DNA of 64,000 bases, taken from positions 3,373,001-3,437,000 of the forward strand of contig JAPFBL010000003.1 in NCBI GenBank assembly GCA_026182355.1, given 5' to 3'. This DNA is from Hermatobates lingyangjiaoensis. Lineage: Eukaryota > Arthropoda > Insecta > Hemiptera > Hermatobatidae. The position numbers and the translations under genes were made by a program. Shown piece by piece: positions 1-14,400 of this stretch; positions within the stretch are counted from its first letter, which is position 1; each line of letters starts with the position of its first letter. Below the pieces are notes generated by a model. The model saw nothing but the letters and a program-made list of their open reading frames with translations. It was not told the DNA's origin and searched no databases.

Positions 1-2272
1 AATTTGAATTTGCCAAAACTGATGTTATCGAAAAATCAGAAATGTGTGTATTTAATGCCTGATTCTATAATGTTATGTTTATTTTTTAATAAAATTTCGT
101 AGATTATTTCTTTAGTATGTTCCGAGTTCAAGGAATAATTGAATTGATTAGTATATCGGAATAAATCATTCTTCTCTTCTTTCCTCTAATACTGTATTGA
201 TATGAAATCGTACTAAGAATATCAGTTTGTCTTATTCAGATGATATTGCAATACATGCTAGAAATTATAAATCCAACCTTCATTACTGTTCATCAAATAA
301 ATTGTCAAACAGTTTTTTAAATTACGACCACCCTTTAAACGCAGTATTCGCCAAAGGTTGATCGAGTGATCGATTAATTGATAGAATAAGTAATTTATTG
401 GGGTTAAATGTTTCTTTCTCCTTCATTTGTTTTAGGCCATTTTTTAATTATTTCTTAATATCGTTTGGGGAAAACTTGGGTATTTTAACTTTGCACCAAT
501 ATGTTAGATTGTTACGATTTCCTGTTACAAAAAGAAATAGCTACAAACTCTGGAAGCTCTCAAAATCATTCCCTTGAGAATGGATCTTTAGTACAAATAC
601 TATGAGAGCAGAAATAATGAATAGTAACATATGTTGGCTTCCTATAGAAGTAAATTCCATATATTCAAAAAATAAGGTTGTTTTCCATCACTTTCACTTT
701 CTATGGTTGAAGCAATTATTAATTAAATTAATAATTTAATTTGAAGTTAATAAAGAGTTAACGTTTTCATTCTTCTACCAGGTGCAAAGACGTTATAGAA
801 ATGAGTGAAACCATCTAGCGTCATTGGTTAAAAGATATTTTTTAAACTTAGATTAAAAAAATTCTATGAAGCACATTCAATAAGTTAAGACAAAGTGTTG
901 TAGGTATTGTAATATTTCAGATGGATGTCACTGGGATGAACTGAGATAGCGAACTTATTGTTTTGTTAATTACCTCAATTTTACATTTAATTATGACGAG
1001 TCAATCACAAGTTTCCACATTAGTTTAACAGCTTTCAGTAATCCGTCATTTTCTTTCTGCAGGTGAAAAACTGGCTAACATTTTTTCTCGTATGATTAAA
1101 AGGTGGAAGTTTTTTGAAATACCAACTCCTTCGCTTTGATGGCTTATTTCGTAATTGGCAATGTGTTACTGTTGAACAAAAACAGTTGCATTGTTGAGAC
1201 AGTTCAAAACGTTATCAGTAACAAGTTCAAGAATACTAAAGCACGTTGAGGGTAGGATCAAAAGAGTTTACGCAACAATATAAGTAAACAACTCAAAGTG
1301 TGTGCAGATTAAGAACGCTATAAACAAGGTGGCACTTTTCAAAACAAGATTTTTACGTGTAATGAAATTCGGGTTCGCCAATATATTCAATATATAAATA
1401 TCCGCTTGAAATATATTTTTGGTTCTGAATTAACAGACAAGAATTTAGCTCTTCATATCTCTGGATCTTTATCATTAATTTCGTTAATCTTTGTTTCTTC
1501 TTTCAGTAATCTATTCTTGGATTAATGTTTTTCTTATTGGGGGTTTATGATGGGAGGGAGTTATACGAGTATGTAACAAAGCCCGTGTGTCTCCGATTTC
1601 TTGTGATATGGTCTGTCGGTGGTCCTTTAAGACTTGTTTTGACCATCCCCTTTCAACTTTTACCCTTCTGATATTCTTTAGTAGATGCAATAGTTCAGTT
1701 TCATCGTTTCTGAACGGTGTAATAGTTCAGTTTCATTTAACCTGTACACGCACAACTATCTAGACCTTTATCCCTTATGTCTATGAGATCACTAACTTCT
1801 CTGATTATAACGTACTGTTTAAACACTGAACAGGCAAAACATTGGAACATTCTAATGTAAAAGTATATTTTACCATAAACGTATCATTATCGGAAATCTT
1901 TCCAATACGTATAGCTAACATAAAACTGAATTATTAATATTAGCCTTGAAATAGGTGACACATTTACTTTGGTGTAACATTTCTTACTCTAATAATAGAA
2001 TTTACTAATCATTAATGTTAAGAACTATCCAAAGATTAACAAGGAAAGATATACATGTAAAACTAAATTCCTCGCCTTTAATGTAGTTCTCCAGTCATTT
2101 TACAACGAACAGATGATATTTCTAATGTGAGTTGTGCAGATGTTTATGCTGTGCATTGTTTTTTAACTTAATTAATTGAACTTAGTTTTATTAATTTCTT
2201 CTGCCGAATTATTGTATAGTACTTTAAAGTCAGCATTCTGTGTATTTTATTTTCACTGCCCTGTTGTTTCAG
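1..2272. other. Upstream intron or 5' region, no exon recognised
   Basis: AT-rich sequence. I looked for the TM1 exon of SLC12A8 (a Trp-rich start and a helix before the first visible exon) and found no convincing candidate. It is probably the intron preceding exon 2273-2418. Confidence 0.5.
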
Positions 2273-2418
2273 TGGGAGTCGCTTTGATCACAGTGCTCAG
2301 TGCAGTGGGCATTTGTGAGAGGTGTCGTATGGAAAGTGGAGGTGTATATTTCCTCTTAGCCCATGTGCTTGGATCACGTCTTGGCGCCGCTTTTGGACTT
2401 CTTTATGTGTTCGGACAG
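2273..2418 (+). CDS. SLC12A8: SLC12A8 exon (first visible)
   Basis: The acceptor is TTGTTTCAG and the donor is CAG|GTAATT. The exon begins with two bases of a split codon and ends in phase 0. It encodes a membrane segment (ALITVLSAVG), then an ESGGVYFLL motif and GLLYVFGQ, aligning with the TM2-TM3 region of SLC12A8. The open frame runs past both splice sites into intron, so the bare ORF overstates the exon. Confidence 0.92.
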
Positions 2419-5400
2419 GTAATTGATAAAAAGTGTCATAATATTGAACAGAGATACACATTTTTCTCTTCCTCTAACTTATGCACATTTCTCTCACTTT
2501 TAATTAATATTGTTTCAGTGGTATTTAATCATTAATTCATGAAATTAATTATTTCATTAATCAAATGATTCAGTTTGGTAATTTTCAGTTTACATTCAAT
2601 TAAGTGTTAATTAATAGCTCTTTTATTCTTATGTAAATAAAACATATCAGAGAATGTTAAAAGAGCTAAACACTTATTTGATTAGTGAATATTTAAAACT
2701 ACTTTCTAAGTTCGTTATCCGGAAAAGTAATCCATTTTAGAGGATAGCAGAAAATGGGAGCTTACACAAGTACACTCAGCATTACAATCACGTATAAAAG
2801 GAAGATACGAGAAATAAAAGGAAAGAAAAGAAATCGTTAAAAACTCTAAAACAGAGAAAAAAAATTATGATTTAAGTTGAGTTAAGTAGTTGATTATACT
2901 TCAAAGAGACTAATATGTACCTCCTAAGATGCTCCGAAAATAACATCAGTATTATTATAAGAATTTTGTTGTGGCAGGATTACAGGTTTTCTAGCGATGT
3001 GATTTACAATATACATATGTATACCAAGTCAGCACAAGAAAACAAGTAGAGAGATGCCGACAAACACTTTAATATTTCATTATCTGTTGTCATCAGGAAG
3101 AGATGTGCATGTATTGAATTAAAACCAAGACTAACCACTACATTCGCGAGAGCGATCACCAACCATGATGGGAAAATAGAATTGGGAGGAAAGGAAGGGA
3201 TATTAAATAAATACATTTACATAGCATGAAAAGCTAAAAAGAATGAAATCAATAAAAAAACAAAATAAAGATAAAGTATCTTTAAAAAATTCATATAAAC
3301 AACTTTAGAAAAAAATGAATGATTCAGCTTGAGTCCAGGAGTTTTTGGATCCAAGAAGACAATCATTGAGATTTGAACACGGAAGCAGTCATTAAAACGA
3401 AACATCATGAAAATCACCTTTGATAGGAATTGGTAGGTTCCCTCGTCTTTCTTTTTACCTATCCTATCTTGGCTAAATTGTAGTTCAGCGTTCGCAAGTA
3501 GCGGTCAGTTTTGGTTTGATGCTTAAACCATAAACATTTCTTCTGTTTATGATAGTTGTCGAAAATATTGAAAAATCTCCTGAAGGTTTAAAGGTTTTCA
3601 GTAGAAAGTGGATGGAGGTAAAGGGAAAAAGGTAGGAATATACTCCTTAATAACGGGGCCCAGTCTATGAACTCCAGGGAAAGAAGTAGTTATAATGAAG
3701 GTGGAATTACAAAGATCCCTTTTAGGCATACAAGGGTCGTTGATTTTAGTAGGTACGCTCGGCTATTAGTTTAATTAGGAAAATATCTATGTTCAGTGAA
3801 TTTATCGTTTAAGTGATTAATGTGGTGTCAACCAGTCAACTAGATCACTGTAAATTTTATGGAGGCAAATAGAGAGGAATCTAAGATAGCCTTCTTTACA
3901 TAAGGTAGATAGTGAAAGTGAAGATTCTGTTTGGTATTGGTGGTTTTTATATGAACAGATGTGAAGAAAGAACCATTATTAAAACTGACGTCAACGTCAA
4001 GGAAACAGATGATTGTATCGTCCCCTGATGGAAAAGATAATAGAGAAACATAAAGTTTGGAGGAAGTAAGGAATAGGTGAAAGTCACATTTACCATGGGG
4101 CCAAATAAAAATATATTGTTTATGTCCCGTTAATTTCATGCCATGGAATTAATTAATTTGAACCGGTTAGTTTTAGATACCTCCCTCCCTTCTTCCAATG
4201 TTATTTAAGTTTTAACTGTTAACACTGCACATCTGTTCTGAGTGTTCCCTTGGTAAAGTGCTAATGTTTCAGGCCGTTAGCTGCAGTTTGTTCGTGCTCG
4301 GTCTTGGTGAGACAATAGCAGGCATTGCAGGCGTCAGTGGTAGCCCTTGGGCAGTCAGAAGTTTCGCCTCTTTCGCAGTGATACTTCTCTGTGGTATCAA
4401 TTTGGCTGGTGTTAAATGGGTTGTTAAACTTCAATTTCTTCTCCTTATCATTCTTCTATTGGCTGCCCTAGATTTTTCCGTTGGTAGTTTCATCCACACA
4501 GAGCCCGGTGAGTCTTCCTAATAATTAATAATGAAATGTGACCATTGAATTATTAACTTACTTAACTTATCTATACAGAATTATAAATTTGTAATTTTAT
4601 ACTATATAGTTATGCAATCAGTCAGTATGTGCTATTCATCCAAATTTGAATAATTGATAAGTTGATGAAAAAACTTTTCCAAGAGTAGCGTTTTTCCTCA
4701 GGTACCATCTGCTTATCTGCCCTTTAAAAAAAAAAATTGTTGAGGATGTTATTGGTCGTAACGCTATGATAATATTCATATATATATTGTATGTTTTGTT
4801 ATTGAGGACTAGGTCATATAAAAGAAAATAAACTCCTTCCTAGGCCAACGTTCCCATGTATTTGGACATCATCTTCAGGGCTTGGAAAGTGTGCTAATGG
4901 TTATTTAAGTTACATGAGAATTAATTGGTTATAGGTACGAAAAACACTACTTTGTTACAGTCATCTATCATTTTAACAAACAAGGAGGGTGGACATATGA
5001 AGGTTGCACTATAAAGTAAGTCACTTACTTTAAAGTAAGTCACTATAAAGTAAGCAGGTTGCACCTTATAGTTCAACGTTCATATTTTCACCCTCGTTGT
5101 TTGTTAAAATGAGAGATGACTGTAACAAAGTAGTATTTTTCGTACCTATAACCAATTAATTCTCATGTAATAACCATTAGCACACTTTCCAAGCCCTGAA
5201 GATGATGTACAAACACATCGAAACGTTGGCCTAGGAAATAGTTTATTTTCTTTTATATGACCTAGCCCTCAATAACAAAACATACAATATTATAGTAGAG
5301 GTCAAGAACAATTTTTTGAGAATATATATATAACAGTTCAAAATTGAAGATAGGTAGCACACAATGTAAAGAAACACACTTACAAACTCAAATTTTCGGG

Positions 5401-8400
5401 TAATCTGTCTCCTGAAGACACCTCCTGTGACACCTTGCTTGGTTATTTCAGTTCAGTGTCACGTGTTCATTCAGACTACAGTTGTTGTTAAAATCCACAT
5501 ACTATTTTTATGTAGATATATACTATATATATATATATATATATAATCTGATCATCCTGTTACGACCAGTAATGTCCTTTTTTTTCTCCTTCTTCATTTT
5601 GTTTTGGATTCTGAAGTGAACAAACAGTAACAGATCTAGAGATTTTATTTCCATTTCAGAATCCCATGGCATGGTTTGTAAGTGTATGTTAATATTTAGA
5701 TATAACAAATATTTACCAGATGGGAATCAAGTGCCCATACAAACTTTTAAATTAGTATTAGTCTAAATAGCCTTTTCAACTAACTAACATTGCCGATAAA
5801 TGTTAAAATTGTTGTTAATTTTGTTTACTTATCAAGGTTTACTATATAAAGTTAAACATGTCAACCTATTTATGTTAGAAATAGGTAAAACCGTCATACC
5901 TCGTAAGATGATCCTGGAGTTGGAGCGCTTTCGGACGTTGTCCATCTTCGATCGCAACAAACCTACTGAGCTGTTATATAACAGCCCTATATAACAGCTC
6001 AGTAGGTTTGTTGCGATCGAAGATGGACAACGTCCGAAAGCGCTCCAACTCCAGGATCATCTTACGAGATGACGGTTTTACCTATTTCTAATATAAATCA
6101 TAATAACCTCACTGGTATTAACAATAAGCATGTATATCAACCTATGTTGGAAGATTTACAAATGTTTCGATTTAAGCTATTTATTTAATATATTTTTGTA
6201 TTTTTTGGGTATTGAAAATTTCATTATATTTTGTATTTTAATTAATTGATTGTTTCTTTACAAAATTTAATTAATTGAAATTATAAATTTCATAATAATT
6301 ATTTCATAATAAGTTATTTATAATTTCATTATAAGTTATTATAAATTTCATAATAAGTATTTCATTCCTTTAGTATTATTAGAACATTAATAATTTTGTC
6401 AGGAGCACGTTGCTCCTCGATCGATGGCTTGCGTAACACGCGTTACACGCTCATTTTTTAAGAACATAGTGATTCGAGAATTATGAGTTTAGAAACCAGT
6501 AAGGGCTGAGTGGATTATTCTAATAATTTGTGTATCCAACAACTGTGTGGTGATACATTCTAATCATATTAAATTACTACTTTTAAAGTTTTCCGGAAAG
6601 TCATTCCTCAGCTACTATTTTGTAAGATAAATGATAAATTTGTAGTGGAATCGATTTATTTGATTGGTGTGATTGTATTAAATGAATGAGTTATTTTGTC
6701 TGTTCCAGGATACGGTTTCATCGGTTGGTCACTGGATATATTTAAATCCAACTTATACTCGGACTATTTTGATGGTTACAGTTGGTTCACTGTTTTCGGT
6801 GTTTTCTTCCCCACTATAACTGGTATCTTGGCTGGGATCAATATGAGTGGAGATTTGCGCAGGCCTTCGACAGACATTCCTAACGGCACTCTTGCTGCTA
6901 CGGCCACTGTGTCTGTATCATAGCATGATAAACCTCTTTCACCTTTTATGATTTAATATTATTACATATTTTATTTTTTGTTTGTCTTTCTGGATCTAAT
7001 TTTAAAAAATCGTTAATGAACCTGCTTTCTACAGCCACTATTGTTTGGAGCTATCCATACGTTCCTTCTTCTTAACAAAACAATATTTAAATACATTTCC
7101 GACAAAAACTCATAAGGAGGTGAAATTGAATCACAATAACATTATAAATGTTAGAATTAGTAATAATACAATCCGTCTTACATCGTAAAGTCTCAGAAAA
7201 GCTCGACCGGTTTCGGGTCCGTCTGGATCCCATTTCTGAGACTTTACGAGGTATGACGGATTGTATTATTACTAATTCTAATATTACTAACCTCAGTGGA
7301 ACTAACCCATTAACTATATTATAAATGTTGTTGGCACTCCTTAGTGGTGATTTTATAACGAAAAAAATGCCCTGCTGCATTTCGTTTGTACGTCGACAAG
7401 AGAATTCTTATAAGTGTGGATGTTGGAAAACAAACAAACGAACAACATAAATCTCTATTAGATTTTTAGCACCATCATGAAAAATTCATTCAATTAAGAA
7501 ATTTTAAAGCAAAACAAGACGAAGAAGTTGCTTATCTCTATTGAGAGTTTGATATGTTCACAATATTTGGAGACCTTGCAAAAATGAAAGAATGTCGGAG
7601 ATTCGGTACAGGATTATTAGAGAAGTTAGCGAAATATGCTGAACTCAAAATTGTTTATCACTAACTAAAAAAACTCTCAATTGTTCTTTACTATATCATA
7701 AATCAGACTTGCAATCAATAAAGAGTGTAACTTAGATTTTAATGCAAAAAAATTGAAATATATGTTATGTATAATTTCATAATATAATTTCAATATTATT
7801 CATTTTTGTTTCATTGAAAAAAATCATATTCGAAATCAATCGTCTACGATGTATTTTTTATTGCATTTACCAGAATGCATTGGTCATTATTAATACTGGC
7901 CAGTTAAAGTCGTTATTTTATTTTGACCATTAGTTTCACGCAGATAGATAGCAATGGTTATTATTAATAATGACAGGCTAATGATATTCGAATGTCGCTA
8001 CTTTAAAGTCTCAAAGAAAAAGTGTCTGAGTTAATATAAAATAAACTATATTCCTTATTCATGATGTTTGTATACGATACTTCAAAGTAAAGTAGAAATA
8101 TATTAGATGAATGATGTTATAGGATAAATAATGCTATAACATCATTGATGGATAGAAAAGTGTCAAGAGTTTCATTTGAAACTGCGATTAATTATGTAAC
8201 GTATACAAGATAATCGTATAACGCTACTACAGTGTGTAGTTGAAATATATCAGAGTTAATTCGAATTCAGCTATGTTCTCTATACATGATGTTCCTATTA
8301 TTGTATGTATTACGATGTTCTAATTAGTCGTTAATAAATAATACCGTTTATAAGTCAGATAATACTGACATATAAATATGATGCTTATGTGTTATTTATA

Positions 8401-11400
8401 GTATTACTACAAAACATGAAGGTGAGTAGTAAAAGAAAAGGAGTTTTGTACCTTCAGCACTGCTAACTATACAAACAACCACTACATCAGAGAAATAAAT
8501 GTACCTTGCATCTGCAGAGATTCTATAAACCAACGAGAAACAGTTTATTAACAAAAATAGTTATTCATTTAAAAATCACAATGATTTTCAATGAAAATCA
8601 CAATTAACTTTCTAAAATTGTTTGCTCACGTTTTTTTTGTTAATTTTCTTTGAATAATGCAAAAAAAATGTTTCATTGTTTTACTTTTGTTTTGTTGTTT
8701 TTTCATGAGTTTGTGTTTTTGTGTCATACCTCATTGCTCGTCTTTCGTTTAAAAGTATGATAATATCTTTAGTTATACTGATTTGAAATTCTCTAATTAT
8801 TGGTCAATTTATGACTAAAACAATAATCTTTTACTTTTCATTTTTTTCTTTAATTAGACTGATATATTTTCTATCAAACCTTCATAACTGTGGTATTGTG
8901 ATACAAAAATGAAATTACACAGTCATATATTTATTATATTTACGTAGAAGAATTGGATTCAGAATATATTATTTTATTTACATCAGTTAGGGTAAGTTTC
9001 TATTGGCAAGTAAAGGTTATGTATTTCTCTCTTCAGTGTAGAGATTCTCCGCTTTACTTCTGACAATTCTGTTTTAATTTTGTCCATTTCAAGTTCTTCA
9101 ATTATAGGATAATTTATTTCTCCAAATTTGTTTTTCAAGTCACTGAGAAGTGATGGGATGAGATTATTTTACTTGTATATAATGTTTCAATACTATAGAA
9201 CTTCAATTACATGATAAACTGAGGTACTTAAATACATTAAAGTACTATACATACATTTTTTATTCTACGTGTTTTAATAACATACATACCTTTATTTAGA
9301 ATAAAGGACATTAACAACTGAAATTACCTTTATTTGTGTGCGTGTGTGTGTATTCAATTTCAAAAACAAGGTAAAACTGTAAAACTGATCATGATCGATA
9401 CCATCACTGCCTTATAGTGTTTGGTTTTCATTTAGCTAATCAGTTGTTGGAATGGAATCATTTTCTGACTTTGGGGTCAGTTTCAGTCTTGCTCGGTTGT
9501 TAATGTTTTCATTTTTATGAAGTTTCAACTACGAGTATATTAAAAACATTCTAACCATATTGAGAGGAAAATTCCAAACTATGTCACCTAGGTTTTGAAT
9601 CTTAAAAAGTTGTGACAAAATATTGCTTTTGCAATTTAGATATATGAGTACTGAGAGCAATTTGGAATTAGAGGTGTCCAGCATGAAGAAAGTCTACTGT
9701 CGAGCACATTTAGGAACAACAACATGATTTGATGTTTTTAAACAACCAAACATACATTAAGCTCCTTTAGATTAGATGACCAGATAAGGTTATAGCCAGT
9801 TCCTGAACATTTTTTGTTGAAGTTTTTATTTCTAACTAACTACAATTAATTTAAAATTTAATTGAATAATTATTACTCATTTTTAATGAAAATTATTAGA
9901 AATAGTTTTGCAAACCAAAATATATATGCAAAATTTCAATAAAATAATTATTTAGGTCTTTAACGAAATAATTGTTTAACATTTCTAAAGAAAATTATTG
10001 ATTGTTTAGTAGTGTTTTTTTTCCTATCGAAGAATATCGGAGAAATATATTAAAAATGTGAATCTCTCTTTCCGAGATCGGTTCAGTTATTTCGAAATAC
10101 ATATCATACAGAGAATATTATAAATACAGAGATAACATTTTTTTTATTGGTGCTTTATATTTCAAATTGAATGTGAGTTACATTTAAAAAATGGCAGTTA
10201 ACTTTTACATTTATAACTAACTTTAGTTGTTAATGTATCTATTTTCTAAATATCGATAATAGACCAATAACATAAATTATGTTAAATAGGTGATTACAGA
10301 TTTGTAACCTAATAAACTAAATATAGCAAAAAGGTATCTTAAACAAAATTTTTAACTCTCTCTTTTGCCCTTTTAATACTTGACTGTCAATGTTGATTGG
10401 TTCATTCACGTATTCACAGTGAATGAATACGTGAATACAATTAGTGATACAATAATACTTTATTGTAATTGAAAATACTAATTACAATTAAACTTAAAAT
10501 ATTAGAAATAATATTTTACTGAATTGGTTTCGTTGGTTTCGTTCTTTGGTTGTATAAATAGTGGAGGTATGTATTAATGTGGTACCTCAGTTGTGATCTG
10601 TCCAGATATCTTTTAAATATTTTAATATCTTCCTGGAAATTAAAACAAATATATATTACTATTAATGAGTCAGATGACAAACCTTGGTACCGTGGTACAA
10701 CCAATGTTGTTCACCCTATGGACCACTTTTCAGCACTCTTTGCCATTCATAAAATTTTCGACATCATGCTTATCATGATAATAGTCATAGTGTAGTTGTT
10801 GCAATAAATGTACTGGCATAGATAAGAGTATAAGTGGCTCATGGAAGCTTACTGTGACTTGTATACGTCCCATATTATCAGTGTGAATAATATATAATAT
10901 ATGTGCTTTTTTTTACTTCTAAAAAGAATAAATTTGCCAGAAATGGTAAATATTATATAAGGAGATTGAATGAAAGATTACTTTATGAGGTAAAATTTTG
11001 ACGAATATAAAATACACAAGATGAGACAGTGCTAATGCCCAAGCTGCTTCTGCAGGTATCAATTATAAATATGAAATACATGTCGTCCGTGATTGACATG
11101 TGTCGACACGCGTCCATCTTTTAGAAGCCGTTTATTATTCTCACAACGTTATGAATAATATTTGTAGAACTAACAATTATTTGTTCTACTTTTAAACAAT
11201 TCCGTTTATAATTAAAATTCGTTTTTATACTTCTCAAGTTTTATTGTAAATGTTAACTGTAATTTGATAGGTTCAATTAACTGAATCATTCATTGTACTC
11301 CAAGATTAATTACGGGGATAAAGTTTGCCAACATTTTACTGTATAGAGCTGGCATTAATCATGGATACATTATTAGAATAATATATGTTTAAACTATTTT

Positions 11401-14400
11401 TTTTTTTCATTATTAAAAATCTTATTATAATAGTGTTGATTATTGCTTAAAGTATTCCATTTTTGGAGTGTACAATGAGAAGGTAAATTTCCATTTAGGG
11501 TGTTTGAGATCTGAAACGGTTGGATGAGAAGGCCAAATTACGAGTTATGATGACTAGCGTCACTGGTGATTAATGTGAAGGGTAGTAATCTAATGACTGA
11601 TGGTCGATAGGATAACGAGGCGCTAATTAGCCTATTAGTGATTTTGTCAGTGTCATTTGTATTATAAAATGTGTAATGTTACATGTACAAAGTAAAGAGG
11701 TTGCCGGAGTTAAGAGGAGCGAGATCAAAGTTGGGTTCTAACCGTTGTTCGTAGTTTTTAAAGTTCAGTGGTTGAAAACCTGTTAAATCTCTTTTATTAT
11801 TTCTTTCGATTATTGAGTGCAATATTGATATAACTCTAATATTGTTACAATAACAATATTGTGTTGTGTAATATATTTTAAACTGAAACTCAAAAAAGTA
11901 AATCACTATGCTTAACAAACGGTATTACAAATCAGAACTTAGCAGAAATGGATCAGGAACTTGTTAACTAATCTAGGAAAATGTAATTACAAAGAGCATA
12001 ATCTTAAACGTGCCTACATTACAGAAACATAATTATCACAGTGAAGTTCGGAAATTTGATTATAATTTTGTCCTTGAGTTTCAGTTATATGTAAGCACTT
12101 TAAAATTTCAATAAGAACAGTATTGAATTCGAATAGTATTATTACGTAAGAGTAGAAAAAAATCTATTAATTTACAGCATACTTTAAAAAGAAAATTTTA
12201 AACCAGTCAAAAAAATGGAATCTTATTAGAAACAAGTGATTAAATGAAATGAAAATTAAAAATTACACGACAGTTGTTGTAGTCTAATAGTAAAATAATC
12301 GAACTTTGCTGAAAAATTAAAGTCCGTTTGCTAACCAAATACCTATCTAGTACAATATGATATAGTCTCCAAAGATTATTCACTTTTCAGCTTATAATAT
12401 TTTTATCTTTTTCATAACATTTACATAAAAAGTCATGTCCTTGTCCGAATTTCATTAACGAATATTTTATATATCATTTGTATTTCAATCTGCTAATCTG
12501 TAAAAATGAAAAATAAGACATCATTTAATGTTTTCATTTGTTGTCGTCTCGGATAATATATGATCAACATTAATTAAATAAATTCTAATTTTCATTGATA
12601 ACCTGAACGAATTAGTCTCAGTTATTCAGATTCAGAGAATTAATGTTGCATGTGTTTTTTCGATAATGGGCCATATTATGTGTAATGTACTTATAAAATC
12701 GTATTGTGTTACCTCAGAACTCATTTTCGTACATCTTCTGAAATTAATGTAATTCTTTGTGTTTAACTTGTTTAATGTGGTTATAAATTACAATGTTATT
12801 CATCTACTTGCTACTTTGTGTTTTACTTTAAATAAAACAAAAAATAAAATAGATTTAGAGATGTTAATAGCGAATTTTATGTTTTGAAGCAAAATATCTC
12901 TGGCATGCTATTAGTCACATGTTTTGAAGGTGATAAATAATAATCAAAGTACACAGGTTATAACATAGGATTTATCCTAACTACTCGACCAACCTAAACC
13001 TATTTCAACTGTATCCAATAATTATTAGTTCCGAATTTTTATTTAAATATTTTGTAAAATGCATATGATCTAAATAACATTATATATTTATATTTCCCTT
13101 TGCCTACCGTTTAAATCGAGCAAAGTTTAATCTAATTAGAAAATCTGTATTGTGGTAATAAGCAGTTGTGGTTGTTACAGAATGTGTTTGTAGGCCAATA
13201 AATTTTGTTAAACCATCAATATTGCATGACACGTGAAAGAAATTATTAGTATTAAGATTATTAGATATGTATAACGGTAAGGTGATGTAAGGTATCTTTT
13301 CTTTAGGACTGGCCTTTACTTAGTGTTCGTTTTGACTCTTGGCGCCACCTGCACCAGAGAGGCCCTAAGGACCGACTTTATGATCACATCCAAAGTGTCA
13401 GCTCTTAGTAAGTGCTTTTCAGTAACCTATTTTTACCAAAGAGTATTGTATATCCTGGTATGTAATCTTGGTTTAAGTCTGACATTCGTTTTCATCTGTT
13501 TTAAGAAAAGTTTATCACCATAAATAATATATATATTGATAAACTTATTTACATAACTCAAAACTTGATTTATAAAAAACAGTTTTGACACTAATATACA
13601 TTACATATTGTGTTGATTTTTAGGTGAATAATTTTATTCAACATGTTTATTTGTTTAATTTTCTGGGCATTGATGCCTCGAAATCCCTTTATCCAATATT
13701 CTTTTCTTTGCCATAATTTTGATATGTAGGAGTTATATTGTACTAATTATTTTTTCCAAATTATTAATTATAGGAAAATAATTTACTTTTTTAGTAAAGA
13801 ACTAATTTACAGGTGTTTTGTTGCTGAGTGGTCTCTATGTTTCTTCAATGTCCAGTTGTCTGGGTGTTATGTATGGCACTCCTAGAGTTCTTCAGTCTAT
13901 TGCCAACGAAAACGTCATACCATTCGTTAAGTTCCTCGGAAAAGGAGTAAGCATTATTTATTTCATATATTCTAAATTTTGATCATTATTCTAATTAGAG
14001 AAATATCACTTTCGTCCCTAAAATTCAAATGATGAGAGATTTATAAAGAGAAACGAAATTATGTAAATTTAAGTGATTCTCTTGTAATGAAATCAAGCAT
14101 TTTCAATTTTTAAGTATGACTATTGAATGTTAATTTAGTATCATGTCACTAATTTATAACATTTATTCAAACTATATAAACTACTAGTAAACGTACCCGT
14201 CTTTGAAGGAATCAAAAATTCTATTATACTTGGTATTCAAAAATATCAATTATAGTATTATACTCATACTATAATTAGAAATTATAGAATAGTAGAAATA
14301 CCATTATTAGTATAGTGTTAAATAAATGCCTCTGTATACACCACATTAGCTGTCTGTTCACGGAAGAACAAACAGTTGGAACCTCTGACTCTTGAGCAAG

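Noticed and set aside
3840..4139. 99-codon - strand open frame upstream of an SLC12A8 exon
   Set aside because: AT-rich composition, no family resemblance, no splice borders; it lies in an intron.
5800..5994. 64-codon + strand open frame
   Set aside because: It covers the left arm of the palindrome 5877-6091.
7087..7380. 97-codon - strand open frame
   Set aside because: It lies within an inverted repeat shared with other loci; no splice sites or protein motif.
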